The notes under the pieces were generated by a model. That model was given only the letters and a program-made list of their open reading frames with translations. It was not told the origin of the DNA and searched no databases. From positions 19,771 to 83,770 of the forward strand of contig WPIO01000330.1 in the NCBI GenBank assembly GCA_009760855.2: a DNA stretch of 64,000 nucleotides. The letters run 5' to 3'. The position numbers and the translations under genes were made by a program. This stretch comes from Cristatella mucedo. Its lineage: Eukaryota; Bryozoa; Phylactolaemata; Cristatellidae. Numbering within the stretch: the first letter of the stretch is position 1; every line of letters starts with the position of its first letter. This document shows positions 11,650 through 25,234 of this stretch, in pieces.

Positions 11650-13515
11650 CGTCAAACTACTATAAAAAAGTATTGTTAAAGCACCGGTGCACTTTTTTAA
11701 AATGCCTATGTCTACGATAAACCGACTCCTTAACTCCTCCCAGATTAGCTATATCCCTAGCAATTATCGTGAAGATCAAGCAGATTGCTTCCGTAGCATC
11801 TTTCTCGACAAGAGAGACAAGAGCAGGGATTCCATCCCTAGGGTTGCAGCATAACATGCCTACTGGAATTATGTCCTACAACTGCATGGAGCTCCTTAAC
11901 ATCTACGTTCAAGGAAGCAATGAGTGGCAATATTCTAAAGTGGATATCCTTATCAAAGAAGAGAAATAGTCCAGTAGACCCTATTCTTGCTCTCCTGCTT
12001 CCGATATGCTATTATATATCTTCTGGTTCTATGCATATTTAAAGCGATAAAGATGTCATTAGCCTTTCTTCAAATCCCAGCACCTCTCACAAAGGCTATA
12101 ACCTGGCCACTACTCAAGAAAGCAACGATTGACTGAGAGACGTTGGGCAACTTCTCAGTCTCTCTTCTATAGCTAATATAAAAGAAGCTGGACTGATTCG
12201 TTGCAGACCAGCTGAACTCTTATAGTGGAATTAGTAACGTCGGTAGTAAGATTCAATATGGTTTTAGAACTAATTAGTCCACGGAGTTAACATAACTTCT
12301 TGTGTGTTATGACGTTCGTAGTAATGCAGGCTTAAGCTTGTTCGGCTGCATTTTTATGCTTGTTTTGATACTATCGATATGCCAGTGCTCGTGTGCGGTG
12401 CGTCTTGCCGGTTTATCACTGGCACTGCACTGCAATAGTCTAGTTATTATCTCAGTAGCCCACTCCAGAAAATAACCGTTGACGGACAATGATCAACATG
12501 GGACCCTATTTCAAGTTGAGGTACCTACGGGCTTTGTCCTCAGTTGTGTTCGTTTAACAGTTTAGACTGACAGCTTGCCGATTTGATAGCCAGGCACAAT
12601 CTAGGCTTTCACCACGTATAGAACACTCACTGGCCCCTTTGGTTTTACGCCTCCTAGTCCTTCAGCGTGTAAAATATTCTCACCTTTCATGCTGCATGTA
12701 TATATGATATCCACACATACATGTAAGCAAATCTTTATAAATTGGATGATTAAAGCAACTTACTCGTTATGGAAAAAACTGTGGAATTTCCAAAGGGGTA
12801 CGGTTATATCTTACAATCGCCTCTGGTCTTTGATATGTATTATTGAATCTAAGACTTCCCATTCCAAATGGACCGTTTATTGAACGACCACATGATTTCC
12901 ACTGTCAAGCCAGCATACCTTCAGCTAAATAATATCATTAAATTCCGGCTTCTTTAGTCTGGGATACTACATTTATATTGGGAATTTTTGTGCAGCTTCC
13001 TGTCCCGACCTCCGAATTTCACTGTTCGTTTGCCAGCATTTGCAACCAGGTTCCTGTTTCTTTAGCTTCAGCCTACCTATCAGATTTGCTTCCCCACGAG
13101 GCTAAGCATGCTACTACCCACCCTTCTAAATCTGGTGGTTTACCTACACCTCCAATGAATGTCTAGTCATTTGGAGACCTTGTCATTAGTTCGCATGGTT
13201 CTAAAGCCTGAACAGACTTTGGCCTATCGTCATGACGGATCCTGACTTTACAAGGATGTTTAGTAAGCTTCTATTTATGCCACCACTTAGTGGGTCCATG
13301 TGATTTTCCTTTTGTGTGCTTAACTGTGAGGACACTCTTATTGCTGCCATAGCCACAGTATCATGGTGACCCTGTATGAGTCACATCTAAGTAGATTGTG
13401 CTTGCAGTGATTGAGCATTCTATTAACAGTTCCGTCATGATTCCTTTTCAGGGAATGTAAATTACCTGGAAAGTTTTCTCTAGATACTGCATGATTAAAC
13501 TATTATTGCTTGCGT
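11650..13515 (+). mobile_element. old LINE-B remnant of unit 2
   Basis: Same position and orientation as the unit 1 remnant. It starts with the linker-like tract after the LRR exon donor, contains many stops and ends with the LINE-B 3' UTR (ttagtgggtccatgtgattt near 13288). It is very close in sequence to the unit 5 copy at 25440-27215. Confidence 0.7.
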
Positions 13516-14105
13516 TCGAAACTTAGAAATGCTGTAGGCTAGTGAGCTGTGTGCACTTTAATGCTGCACGGTGTATCTGGAATCATGTTTAGTTTATATT
13601 GAAAATAATATTTTTTATATGGCTAAAAATGATTGCACATTGTTTGAACCTAAAATGACGGTTAAAGCGGCTTCACAAGCAGCTTGTGGTTGTTAGCTGC
13701 AGAACTGTTTAGAACAATTCCAAACGAGACTTCACCTGTAATGATACTTAGCATTTCGCTTTATCTAAAACTTAACGCTTTAAATAGCATTATTTATTTA
13801 AAGCCGGTAACTTCAATCATATTTTCTATTGAAATATTTGTCTACTCAGAGTACCTCAGTCGACAAGCTAACTACTTATCAATCTTGTTATCGATGCTTC
13901 CGAAGATACAAGAGTTGTCTTCATGTCGGACTACGAAGTTCGAACGTAGTTCATACCAAATTAAAAGGTGCTACGTTCACGGTGCGGATTATGTTCAACA
14001 GATGTTTTACTAGTGCTGTTTTTAATGCCGATTGTAGTACGACTTCTATGTGTGGTGTTGCGTTGCAAGAGTGTAAACCAGGTATACTTTCCATTTCTGT
14101 TTCAG

Positions 14106-14246
14106 CTTGAGGTGCTCGATGTCAGAAGGAACACGAAGCTAACCACTTTACCTTCTTCGATATGCCAGCTTCAAGCTCTGAAAAATCTGGTGGCTTCTTT
14201 TTGTGGCCTAACTGAACTGCCAGACTCCTGGGTCGGAATGAAGTCG
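14106..14246 (+). CDS. LRR exon, unit 3 (47 codons, two leucine-rich repeats)
   Basis: Acceptor tttctgtttcag ends at 14105 and donor gtaagc starts at 14247. The exon is 141 nt and open in phase 0. It reads LEVLDVRRNTKLTTLP with SSICQLQ, then ALKNLVASFCGLTELP with DSWVGMKS. The frame happens to remain open on both sides (13968-14309), but the splice signals and unit comparison define the exon. It is the most divergent copy at strand positions (EV, D, RR; KN, V, S) while keeping every leucine, the asparagine and the LPDxW block. Its unit has lost the LINE-A part through a deletion of about 1.6 kb upstream. Confidence 0.72.
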
Positions 14247-14299
14247 GTAAGCTCAGAAGTGAAGTTGCAACGCCTAGATTTAAACAAAATTAACCTAGG

Positions 14300-16165
14300 C
14301 AACGTCTAACTACTATAATAAAATAATTTTTAAAGCACTGGTGCACTTTTCTAAAATGCCTATGACTACGATCAACCGACTCCTTAACCCCACATGGATT
14401 AGCTATAGCCCTAGCAATCATCGTGAAGATTCAGCAGTTTGCTTCTGTAGCATCTTTGTCAACAAGATAGACAAGAGCAGGGAAAACTTCCCTAGGGTGG
14501 CAGCACGACATGCCTATTGGAATTATGTCCTACAATTGCATGCAGCTCCTCAGTATCTACGTTCAAGGAAGCTATGAGTGGCATCATTCTAAAGTGGATA
14601 TCCTTATCAAAGAAGAGAAATCGTCCAGAAGGCCCTATTCTTGCTCTCCTGATTCTGACATGGTATTATCTTCTGATTTTATGCATATTTAACAGAATCA
14701 ATATGTCATTAGCCTTTCTTTAAGTCCCAGCACGTTACAGAAAGGCAATAATAAGGCCACTACTCAAGAAAGCAACGATTGACTGAGAGAAGTTGGGCAA
14801 CTTCTCAGTCTCTCTTCTATAGCTAATATAAAAGAAGCTGGACTGATTCGTTGCAGACCAGCTGAGCTCTTATAGTGGAATTACTCACATCGGTAGAAAG
14901 ATTAAATCTTGTTATAGAAGTAATCAGTCCACGGAGTCAACATAACTTCTTGTGTATCATGGCCTTCTTAGGAATGCAGGACTATGCTTGTTCGGCTAGA
15001 TTTTTAGGCTTGTTTTGATACTATCGATATGCCAGTCCTCGAGTGCGAAGCAGCTGGGCTGTTCATCAGTGGCACTGCACAGCAATAGTCCAGTTCCTAT
15101 CTCAGTACCACACTCCGGAGATTAACTCTTGACGGACAATGATCAACATCGGAACCTATTTCAAGTCTAGGTAACTATGGGCTTTGTCCTTAGTTGTGTT
15201 CGTTTAACAGTTTAGACTGACCACTTGCCGATGTGATAGCTAGGCACAATCTAGGCTTTAACCACGTACAGAACACTCACTGGCCCCTTTGCTTTTATGC
15301 CTTATAGTCATCCAGCATATCGAATTTTCTCACCTCTTATGGTGCATGTATTGATGACATCCACACGTGAATGTAAGCAAAACATTCTAAATTAGATGAT
15401 CAAAGCCAGTAACTCGTTATCGAAAAAAACTAAGTGGAATCTCAAAAAGGGTATGGTAATATTGTACAATCGGCTCTGGTCTTTTACATGTATTATTGAA
15501 TCTAAGGCTTCCCATTCGAAATGGACCGTTTATTGAACGACCACATGAGCTCCACTGTCAAGTCTGCATACTTTGAGCTAAATAATATCGGTAAATTCGG
15601 GTTGTTTAGTCGGGGATACCACATGTGTATTTGGAGTTTTGAGCAGCTTGCTGGCTCGACTTGCGAATTTTACTGTTCGTTTGCCAGCATTAGCAACACG
15701 GTTCGTTTTTCTTTAGCCCCAGCCTACCTCCGATTTGCTTCCTCACGAGGTTAAGCATCCTACTACCCACCCTTCTAAATCTGGTGGTTTACCTACACCT
15801 CCGATGAATGTCGAATCCTTGTGAGACCTTGTCATTAGTTCGCATGGTCTTAAAGCCTGAACAGACTTTGGCCTATCGTCATGCCGTATCCTGACTTTAA
15901 AAGGATGTTTAAAAAGCTTCTATTTATCCCACCACTTAGTGGGTCCATGTGATTTCTCTTTTGAAAGCTTAACTGTGAGGACACTTTTATTGCTGCCATA
16001 GCCACAGTATCATGGTGACCCTGTATGTGTCACCTCTAACTAGGTTGGGCTTGCAGTCATTGAGCATTCTAGTAACAGTTCCGTCAGGCTTCCTTTTCAG
16101 GGAATGTAAATTACCTGGAAAGTTCTCTTTGGATGCTGCATAAATGTATTATTATCGCTTATGTT
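14300..16165 (+). mobile_element. old LINE-B remnant of unit 3
   Basis: Decayed LINE-B in the same place as in the other units, from the linker-like start just after the exon donor to the 3' UTR block (ttagtgggtccatgtgattt near 15937). Short frames such as 14341-14577 are fragments of the linker/RT. Confidence 0.65.
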
Positions 16166-16899
16166 TGAAACTTATGAATGATGTAGCCTATTTAGCTGTG
16201 TGCACTCAGATGCTGCATCGGTGCAGTTGAAATCATGTTTAGTTTACATTGCAAATAATATTTTTGGTACTTTTACAAATGATCACACATTGTAATAACC
16301 TCCAACGACTGTTAAAACACCTTGATAAACAGCTCGTGGTTGTTAGCTGTTTAGCTGTTTAGAACAAATCCAATCGAGACTTCATCTGCAGTGATACTTT
16401 GCATTTTGCTTTATCTAAAACTCAATGCTTTAAATCGCGTTAGCGATTTAAAGTCGGTAACTTTAATTATATTTTTTTATTGAAAGGTTTGTCGACTCAG
16501 AGTACCTAAGTCGACATGATAATTACTCTTCAGTCTTTTTATCGAAGCTTCCGAAGTTACAAGGGTTGCCTGTATGTCGGACCACTAAGTTGGCCTGTTG
16601 TGTATACCAAATTAGAAATGGAAGAAGGTGTTCGGTAACTACTGCAATAAATGCTGACAGTAATCTGCTTGGTGGAATGCGATTATTCAAAGGCTGATAA
16701 TTGCATCTTTTAGCAGAGATCATATGCTCAGCAAATTTGCAGCTTTTACTTTTAATTTACTCTATGGCAACAATGCTCTAGCCTTCTCCTGTTGCCTAAA
16801 ATGTGTCGACTTTGTTGCAAACGCAGTCGATTTCAGTTAAGGTAAAAGTAGTGATGCATAGGGACATAATAGATAGGAGATAAAAAAGGTAATGAATAC

Positions 16900-17715
16900 A
16901 CTTTTTGCTACTAGAACGATTGAAAATAACATCCGTCTGACAGATGAGGCACTAGCATGGTTTAATCTATCTGTGTCGTGTAGGGCTCAAGTGTCATCCA
17001 TCAGCCAAGTCACCTGTTGAGTTCCTCAACGGTCCATCCTCTTTGCGGTGCTGTTCTACTTTATTTACTCTAACTCTGGGAAAAGTGTTTCAGGCCCTTC
17101 GCCTAGCCATTCGCTAATAAGCTAACGATATGCAACTGTATTTGTCATTCAAACCGCTGGAACCAGCTGCAGCAACTGATAAACTAAATACTTGCCTTGC
17201 CCACATTCGTTTCTCGATGTCGGCTAATGTTATTAAACTGAGCGATAATAAAATTGAAGTGCTACTTATACGGCACCCGAAGCACGTCGCTGGATTACAA
17301 GGCTTTGCTCTTCTAATACGTGATACTGTTGTGCAACCATCATGGTGTCCTCGGAATTGGCATGCCGTCCTTCGCCTACGTTTGGAAAGCTTCGTTAAGA
17401 AGACTGCTTCCAAAGCTATTAATAATGTCGATCCCAATTAAGGTCAAGCAACTGTCGTGTGTAGCGTCCTGAAGATTGTTTAGCTAGCTCTATAGTACTG
17501 TCTTATCTAGATTATTGTGAACACATTTAGGTTAGGCTACCTGGAAAAGCCACTAGGCCAGTGCAGCTAGCTATGAATAGGGCTACAAGGCGAGTTCCGT
17601 AAATCCGAGAGGTTCTTCTCTTTCTTTAAGAAAGCTTCGGTGGCTGCCGGTTGATCGATGGATGCAGAGGAACGCTGTCCACTACGACAGTTAGGTTAAG
17701 GCTTTAGAGATGACT
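16900..17715 (+). mobile_element. old LINE-A remnant of unit 4
   Basis: Nearly identical to the unit 1 remnant (5390-6200), including shared lesions such as the stop within motif B. The frame 17130-17441 preserves YLSFKPLEPAAATDKLNT and the following thumb region. This similarity supports a recent common origin of units 1 and 4. Confidence 0.7.
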
Positions 17716-18437
17716 GGCACGGGTTGTCGAGGGCAGCTTGCTGCAGTGTTGTATGTGGCACAACTTCCTGCAACGTTGTATCTAGTTCTTACGTCAAAGT
17801 TTCCTACAAAAATAATAGAGCAGCTTTTTAGCTTCGTGTCACCGAATTTTGTCGAATTTGATCACCTCTTCAAAAGAATATGTCCTCAGCCTTTTCTGCA
17901 TACTCCCTTCTTAAAGGACCAGTAATTGACATTGATACAAACCACGATTCAATTTGCGTTCTTGACTAAACCTATGAGGCACCTAAAACTGTGAACTTGT
18001 TGACTGATATCACAACTTTTCGAGGCTTATGATATTCAAGACGAAACGTATGTAAGATATGTTCACTTTATAGACTTCCGGTAGTTTTTATATTGACTAT
18101 ATATGTATACTATATACGTATTGCTATCTCCAATTAGTTTTTGTTGCTCTTAGTACTTATTTCAGCATCTGTGAGCTGTATCATGTTTTGAACGGCTCTA
18201 AAAGTCTTCATTTCTTCCACGTGTAAAGGGAACATAAATAAAGTGTTATGTTCACGCTGCAGATTGTGTTCAACAGATGTTTTTTTAGTGCTGTTGATAT
18301 TGCCGATGAAAGTACGACTTCAATGTGCTGTGTCTGCTACCTATTTATAATATGTTTTTGCGGTTACCTTCCCATGTGGCACTTTTATAAGGTTTGCAAG
18401 AGTGTAAACCAAGTTTACTTTCCATTTCTATTTCTAG

Positions 18438-18578
18438 CTTGAGCTGCTCAATATCAGAGACAACGAGAAGCTAATCACTTTACCTTCTTCGATATGCCAG
18501 CTTCAAGGTCTGAAGACGCTGGCGGCTGGTTCTTGTGACCTAACTAAACTGCCAGACTCCTGGGACAGCATGAAGTCG
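18438..18578 (+). CDS. LRR exon, unit 4 (47 codons, two leucine-rich repeats)
   Basis: Acceptor ctatttctag ends at 18437 and donor gtaagc begins at 18579. The 141-nt exon is fully open in phase 0. It reads LELLNIRDNEKLITLP with SSICQLQ, then GLKTLAAGSCDLTKLP with DSWDSMKS. It keeps all scaffold residues (L1, L4, N9, L12, L15, P16, I19, L25, L28, C33, L35, L38, P39, W42) and differs from its siblings at exposed strand positions. It is closest to the unit 1 exon, in line with the similarity of the rest of units 1 and 4. Intron phase 0 on both sides allows it to be added or skipped without a frameshift. Confidence 0.72.
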
Positions 18579-18649
18579 GTAAGCTCAGAAGTAGAGTTGC
18601 AATGCCTAGATTAAAAAAAAAGTTAAGCCTAGCTAACGTCTAACTAATA

Positions 18650-20460
18650 TAAAAACAATTGTTGAAGCGATGGTGCACGTTTCTAAAATGCTGATGTCGA
18701 CGATCAACCGACTCCTTATCCCCTTCCGGATTAGCTATATCCCTAGCAATCATCGTGAAGATCCAGCAGTTTGCTTCTGTAGCATCTTTGTCAACATGAT
18801 AGACAAGAGCAGGGATTCCTTCCCTAGGGTGGCATTATGCCTACTGGAATTATGTCCTACAGTTGCATGCAGCTCCTAAGTATCTACGTTCAAGGAAGCT
18901 ATGAGTGGCATCATTCTAAAGTCATTCTAAAGTGGATATCCTTATCAAAGAAGAGAAATAGTCCAGTAGGCCCTATTCTTGCTCTCCTGATTCTGAGATG
19001 CTATTGTCTTCTGGTTCTGTGCATATTTAATGCAATAAATATGTTAGTAGCCTTTCTTCAAGTCCCAGCGCCTTACTGAAAGGCAATAATCAGGCCACTA
19101 CTCAAGAAAGTAACTATTGACTGAGAGAAGTTGGGCAACTTCTCAGTCTCTCTGCTATAGCTAATATAAGAGAAGCTTGACTGATTCGTGGCAGACCAGC
19201 TGAACTCTTATAGTGGAATTACTCACTTCAGTAGTAAGATTCAATGTGGTTTTACAACCAATCAGTCCACGGATTCAACATAACTTCTTGTGTATCATGA
19301 TCTTCTTAGGAATGCAGGCTTATGCTTTTTGGCTGGATTTTTAGGCTTGTTTTGATACTATCGATATGCCAATCCTCGAGTGCAAAGCAGCTGGCCTGTT
19401 CATCACTGGCACTGCACAGCAATAGTCCAGTTCCTATCTCAATAGCCCGCTTCGGAGAATAACTGTTGACAGACAATGATCACCATCGGACCCTATTTCA
19501 AGTTGAGGTACCTCGGGGGTTTGTCCTTAGTTGTGTTCGTTTACCAGTTTAGACGGACCACTTGCCGATGCGATAGCCAGGCGCAATCTAGGCTTTCACC
19601 ATGTAGAGAACACTCACTGGCCCCTTTGCTTTTATGCCTCCTAGTCCTCCAGCATATCGAATTTTCTCACCTCCAAGCTGCATGTATTGATGACCTCCAC
19701 ACACGAATGTAAGCAAGTCTTTCTAAATTAGATGATTAAAGCGACTAACATGTTATGGTAAAAACTAAGTGGAATTTCCAAATGGGTACGGTTATATCGT
19801 ACATACGGCTCTGCTCTTTTATATGTATTATTGAATTTAAGGCTTTCTGTTCAAAATGGACAATTTATTGAACGACCTCATGAGCTACACTGTCAAGCCG
19901 GCATGCTTTCAGCTAAATAATATAATTAAATTCAGGCTTCTTTAGTCAGGGATACTACGTCAATATTTTGAATTTTGTAAAGCTTCCTGTCTCGACCTCC
20001 GACATTCACCGTTTGTTTGCCAGCATTTGCAACACCTTTTTTTCCTTTTTTTCTTTAGCCCCAGCCTACCTATCAGATTTGCTTCCCCACGAGGCTAAGC
20101 ATGCTACTACCCACCCTTCTAAATCTGGTGGTTTACCTTCACCTCCAATAAATGTCTAATCCTTTGGAGACCTTTTCATTAGTTCGCATGGTCTTAAAGC
20201 CTATACAGACTTTGGCCTATCGTCATGCCATACCCTGACTTTAAAAAGATGTTTAAATGCACCTATTGATCCCACCACTTAGTGGGTCCATGTGATTTTC
20301 CTTTTGTGTGCTTATCTGCGAGGACACTTTATTGCTGCCATTAGCCACTGTAGCATGGTGACCCTGTATGTGTCACCTCTAACTAGGTTGTGCGTGCAGT
20401 CATGGAGCATTCTAGTAACAGCTCATTCATGCTTCTTTACCCAGGAATTCAAATTTCTTC
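18650..20460 (+). mobile_element. old LINE-B remnant of unit 4
   Basis: Same position as in the other units. It is interrupted near its 3' end at 20460 by a younger LINE-A and continues for about 50 bp after that insertion (22874-22925). Confidence 0.65.
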
Positions 20461-22873
20461 AATGTAATGTAATGTAATGTATCTCCGTCAGTAACTCCAC
20501 AAAGTCATAAAGACCATGTGGGTGTTATGCAGGAGAGTTTTGTATAGCTCACTCACAGCTGAAGCGGCTTTCGGTACGCATTCGGTAGCCAACAGACTTC
20601 GTCTCACGCAACAAAGAGAAAGTGGGAAGCATAGCAGAGTTAGGAGAGCAGTTGAGGTCGTGAGTAGCATAGAAGTAGCAGTTCAGGACCGCTGAAAAAG
20701 ATGTGCCATAGTCGGCAGTTGCAGAGTAGATGACGTTGCGTATTAATTGTGGAAGCGAGTTCCACAGTCTAGGACCTGCTGAGCTAAAGCTTCGGTTGCC
20801 AACTGTCTTAAAGCAGAGGAATGGGGCAGCTAATTTATTGTCCACACAGGACCTGAGGGCGCGAACAGGCTGAAACTGATGCAGCAGATCAGCTAGGTAC
20901 GAAGGAGCCAAGCAGTGGCCGGCCTTGTGGGTCAGCGTAAGAACTTTTCTTTGTATTCTTTTCTCAACCGGCAACCATCCTAGCTCTTTTAGCAGAGGTG
21001 ACACGTGCTCAAACCGCTGGGACTTGAAGACCAGCCTTGCAGCCATATTCATAATCCGCTGTAGTGGCATAATCGCTTTCTTTGGTAGACTAGCCAAAAG
21101 GGAATTACAATAATCAAGCCGAGACAGAACTAAAGAGCTAGTGAAATTTTTTACAAGCCACTGTGGGAGACAGCTTCTAATCTTGGATAAGGATTGGATG
21201 TGATGGTAGCTGTAGAGGCAGTCTTCTGAATGAAGCTTTTGTAATTGAGGCAGCTGTCGAACACGACACCTAGATTACGAGCACGTGGTGAAGGTCCCAC
21301 AATAGCATCACCTATTAGAACAGCAAAGCCTTTTAATCCCAGCCACACGCTTAGGGTGTCTTATGAGCAGCAGTTCGGTTTAATCGTCATTTAATTTCAG
21401 GAAGTTTTCCGACTTCCAGGATCGAATATCGGCAAGGCAAGCATTCAGTTTCTCAGTTGCTGCAGCAGATTCCGACGGTTTAAATGACAAATACAACTGA
21501 GTATCGTCAGCATAGAAGTGATATCCTATTCCATGGGCCTTAATCACTTTTCCCAGAGGTTGTGTTTAAATGGAGAACAGCAAGGGACCAAGTACAGACC
21601 CTTGAGGGATTCCACAGGTGACCCTTCTCATGTCTGAGACCTGACCCCCACACGGCACGGATTGAACACGATCAGACAAGTATGATTTAAACCACGCCAG
21701 TGCTTCGTCTGCCAGACCGATCCTTGTTCTCAATCGTTCAAGCAGACCTTCGTGATCAATGGTGTCGAAGGCAGCAGACAGATCTAGCAGAGCTAGGGCA
21801 TTTATAGGCAACATTCCCGTCGTCGTTGCCACGTAGAATGTCACTGTTAACACGGAGGAGAGCAGTTTCAGTAGACTGCTGCCTCTTGAAACCTGATTGA
21901 AATGTTTCTGACATTCCATTATTTTCAATATGTTCAACTAGCTGCTTAGCAACAATTTTTTCAAGAATCTTTGATAAGAATGGAAAAAGGGAAACTGGAC
22001 GATAGTTTGCTAGGACCTCTGTGTCTAATCCAGGCTTTTAAAGAATAGGTCTAACGATTGCCGATTTGAAGGACTTGGGGATGACCCCTTTTCCCAAAGA
22101 AGCATTAAAAATCTTGGTTATGGCAGGGCTAAGTTGGTCTGCAAGTGAAGACCACAGAGATGAAGGTATAGGGTCTTCAGGAGACGAGCTCTTTTTGCTA
22201 GACCTTATTAAGGCAGCCACATCACAGGCAGAAACATTGGAGAACCTTTTAAGAAAGGTCACAGGTTGAGGAACGGCGATTGCTTTGGTCAGAGGGGGCA
22301 TAATGGAGGCACGAATGTGCACAATTTTTTCAGTAAAGAAGGCTGATAACTTTTCGGCTGAGCCCTTAATATCTGGGGAGTCAGACCTCACAGCATTGGC
22401 CAGTAAATGGTTTACTGTCTTATTAATCTGTTTAGTGTCCGACTGGCAGGAATTCAGCTTTCTAATGAAAAAAGAAGCCCTGGCTTTTTTAAGCTTTCGG
22501 GTGTAAACTTGAAAGAAGTCTTTAAAATTACTAGGTCTGCCTCAGACCCCGATTTCTTGAAACGACGTTCCAGCCTGCGCTTAACACGGCGCTTCTTAAG
22601 GAGTTTTTTCGTAAATTGAAAGGAATCTCGACGACTTTGAACACGGATAGAGCGAACGGGAGCATGCTTGTCAAGAGCACTCCTGAGTGTCATGTTCATC
22701 GCATCTGTGAGGGTATCGAGGCTGCCGGTCGAGTCTGAATGCAGATCAAGAAGGCCTGCATCACAAACAGATTTCAAAAACTTGTCCAAGTCAATGCTTT
22801 GTAAGTTACGTCGTTTGGCAATATCGACATTGCCCTGTACGTACGAGGTAGCAGGAACAGTAAACGAGACCGA
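20461..22873 (-). mobile_element. LINE-A copy inserted in unit 4
   Basis: A 2.4-kb antisense LINE-A absent from the equivalent sites of the other units, so younger than the tandem duplication. On the plus strand it begins with the tail repeat (aatgt)n at 20461-20480 and ends near 22873, inside the linker upstream of the RT. No endonuclease is present, so it is 5'-truncated. Flanks match the empty site of other units. No clear target duplication is visible. It is the longest LINE-A copy in the window, with most RT motifs present but five separate frames. Confidence 0.85.
20549..22860 (-). pseudogene. LINE-A linker, reverse transcriptase and C-terminal region, broken
   Basis: In element order: a basic linker (22454-22860, with runs such as KKLLKKRRVKRRLERRFKK); RT fingers (22038-22391, SSPEDPIPSSLW and KSAIVRPIL); palm (21566-21937, [19 protein letters not shown] and [16 protein letters not shown]); motif C as [13 protein letters not shown] in the interval around 21490-21525; thumb (21151-21348); and the post-RT region (20549-21097, SYLADLLHQFQPVRALRS and FSSAGPRLWNSLPQL). 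Both catalytic aspartates survive. Frameshifts and stops between blocks make it inactive. It serves as the best guide to LINE-A structure here. Confidence 0.8.
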
Positions 22874-23714
22874 AGAAAGTTCTCTTAAGATGCTGCGTAA
22901 ATGTATTATCATTGCTTATGTTTGAAATTAATGAATGCTGTAGCCTATTGAGGTGTGTGCACTCCGATGCTGCATCGGTGTAGCTGGAATCATGTTTAGT
23001 TTACATTGAAAATAATGTTTTTGATATAGCTAAAAATGATTATACATTGTTAGAATCCAAAATATCGGTTAAAGCAGCTTCACAAACAGCTAGTGGTTGT
23101 TAGCTGCAGAACTGTTTAGAACAATTCAGATCGAGTCTTCATCTGTAATGATACTTATCATTTCGCTTTATCTAAAACTTAAAGCTTTAAATAGCATTAG
23201 TCATTTAAAGCTGGTCACTTTGACTTAATTTTCTATTGAAAGGTTGGTCGACTCAGGGTACCTCAGTGGATATGCTAATGACTTGTCAGTCTTTTTATCG
23301 TAGCATTCGAAGTTACAAGGGTTGTCTCTTTATCGGACTACTAAGTTGACCTGAAGTGGATACCAAATTAAAAATAGGAGGAGCTGTTTGGTAACTACCG
23401 CATTGAACGCTCAAATTAATTTGCTTGATAGAATGCGAATATTTAAAGGCTGATAATTGCATCTTCCAGCAGAGATTATATGCTCCACAAATTTGATGCT
23501 TCTACGTTTGATGGACTCTATGACAACTATGCTCTCGCTTTTTCCTGCTGGCATGGTATAGGTCCTATGTCTCTTATAATTTTGCTAATCAATATTTTTA
23601 TTTGATAAAAATATAAAGAGTTCATTACAAACACATTCGAGTTGATGTTAGGAAAAAAGAGTGATGCTGTGTGGCATAACAGATCGGAGATAAAAAGGTG
23701 ATAAATGCACTTTT

Positions 23715-24500
23715 TGCTACTTGAACGATTGAGGGTAACATCGCTCTGTCAGACGAGGCACTGGCATGGTTTAATCTATCTGGACGTGTAGGGCTTAGGT
23801 CTCATCCTCCAGCCAAGTCTCTTGTGGAGTCCTTCACGGATCCATCCTCGGTCCTTTGCGGTTGTCCTTTATACTCCTTTCAATCTCCTGGAAAGGTGTT
23901 TAAGGCCAATGCCGTAGCATTTCGCTTTTTGGCTTATGATATGCAACTGTATTTGTCATTCAAACCGTTGGAACCAGATGCAGCAACTGATAAACTGAAT
24001 ACTTGTCTTGCCGACATTCTATCCTGGATGTCAGCTAATGTTGTTAAACTAAGCAGTAATAAAACTGAAGTACTACTCATAGGGCACACGAAGCATGTGG
24101 CACGATTACACGGCTTCGCTCTTTTAATAAGTGATACTGCGGTGCAACCATCATCGTGTGCTTGGAATTGGGGTGCAGCCTTTCGCCTACGTTGGGAAAG
24201 CTCCGTTAAGAAGACTGCTTCATGAGCAATTAATCACGTCGATCCCTAATAACATTAGGAACTGTTGTCTTTAGTGTCGTGAAAACAATTTAGCTAGCTC
24301 TATAGTACTGTCCTATTTTGTGTATTGTAAATCCCTTTAGGAATGCTACCTCGAAAGCTACTAGGCCACTGCAGCTAGCTATGAATGCGGCTGGTTTGGA
24401 AATCGCAGAGGTTCTTCTCCTTCGTTAAGAGAGTTTGGATGGCTGCCGGTTGATGAACGGATGCAGAGGAGCATTGTCAACTGCGACAGTTAGGTTGATA
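23715..24500 (+). mobile_element. old LINE-A remnant of unit 5
   Basis: Frame 23824-24225 preserves a motif C relic ([16 protein letters not shown]), followed by DAATDKLNTCLADILSWM and HTKHVARLHGFALLI. Position and orientation match the remnants of units 1, 2 and 4. Confidence 0.7.
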
Positions 24501-25234
24501 TTTTAGATATTACTGCACTAGTTGTCGAGGGTAGCTTGCTGCAGCGTTGTATCTAGCACAACTAGCTGCAACATTGTATCTAGTTCTTACTTCAAAGTCT
24601 CCTACAAAAGAACCTAGCAGCTTCTTAGCATCGTGTCACCGAATTTTGTCAATTTAGGTCACCTTTCCAAAAGAATATGCCCTCCGGCGTTTCTGCATAC
24701 TACGTTTTTCGGGTACCAGTCATCACATTGATACAAGCCGAACATCCATGTGGGTCCTTGAGGCACTTAAAACTGTGAACTTGTTGACTGATATCCCAAC
24801 CTTTCGAGGCTATATGATTTTCAAGACGAAACCTATGTCGGATATGTTCACTTTATTGGCTTCGGGTAGTTTTTATGTTCACTATCTATATAGGCTATTT
24901 AGGCTATATACGTATTATTATCTCAAATTAGTTTTTGTTGCTCTTCGTGCTTATTTCAGCAGCTGTGAGCTGTATCATACTTCGAACGCCTCTGGAAGTT
25001 TTCTATTTCTGCCACGTCTAAAGTGAACCAAAAATAAAGTGTTACGTTCACGGTGCGAATTATGTTCAACGGATGTTTTACTAGTGCTGTTTATAATGCC
25101 GATTATTGTACGACTTCTATGTGCTGTGTCAGCTACCTATTCATAATACGTTTTTGCTGTTAACTTCCCTTACAGCAATTTTATAAGGCTTGCAAGAGTG
25201 TAAACCAGCATATACTTTCCATTTCTGTTTCTAG

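Noticed and set aside
22066-22925. Plus-strand open frames (22066-22269, 22407-22619, 22668-22925) as genes
   Set aside because: They are antisense shadows of the LINE-A linker and RT fingers encoded on the minus strand.
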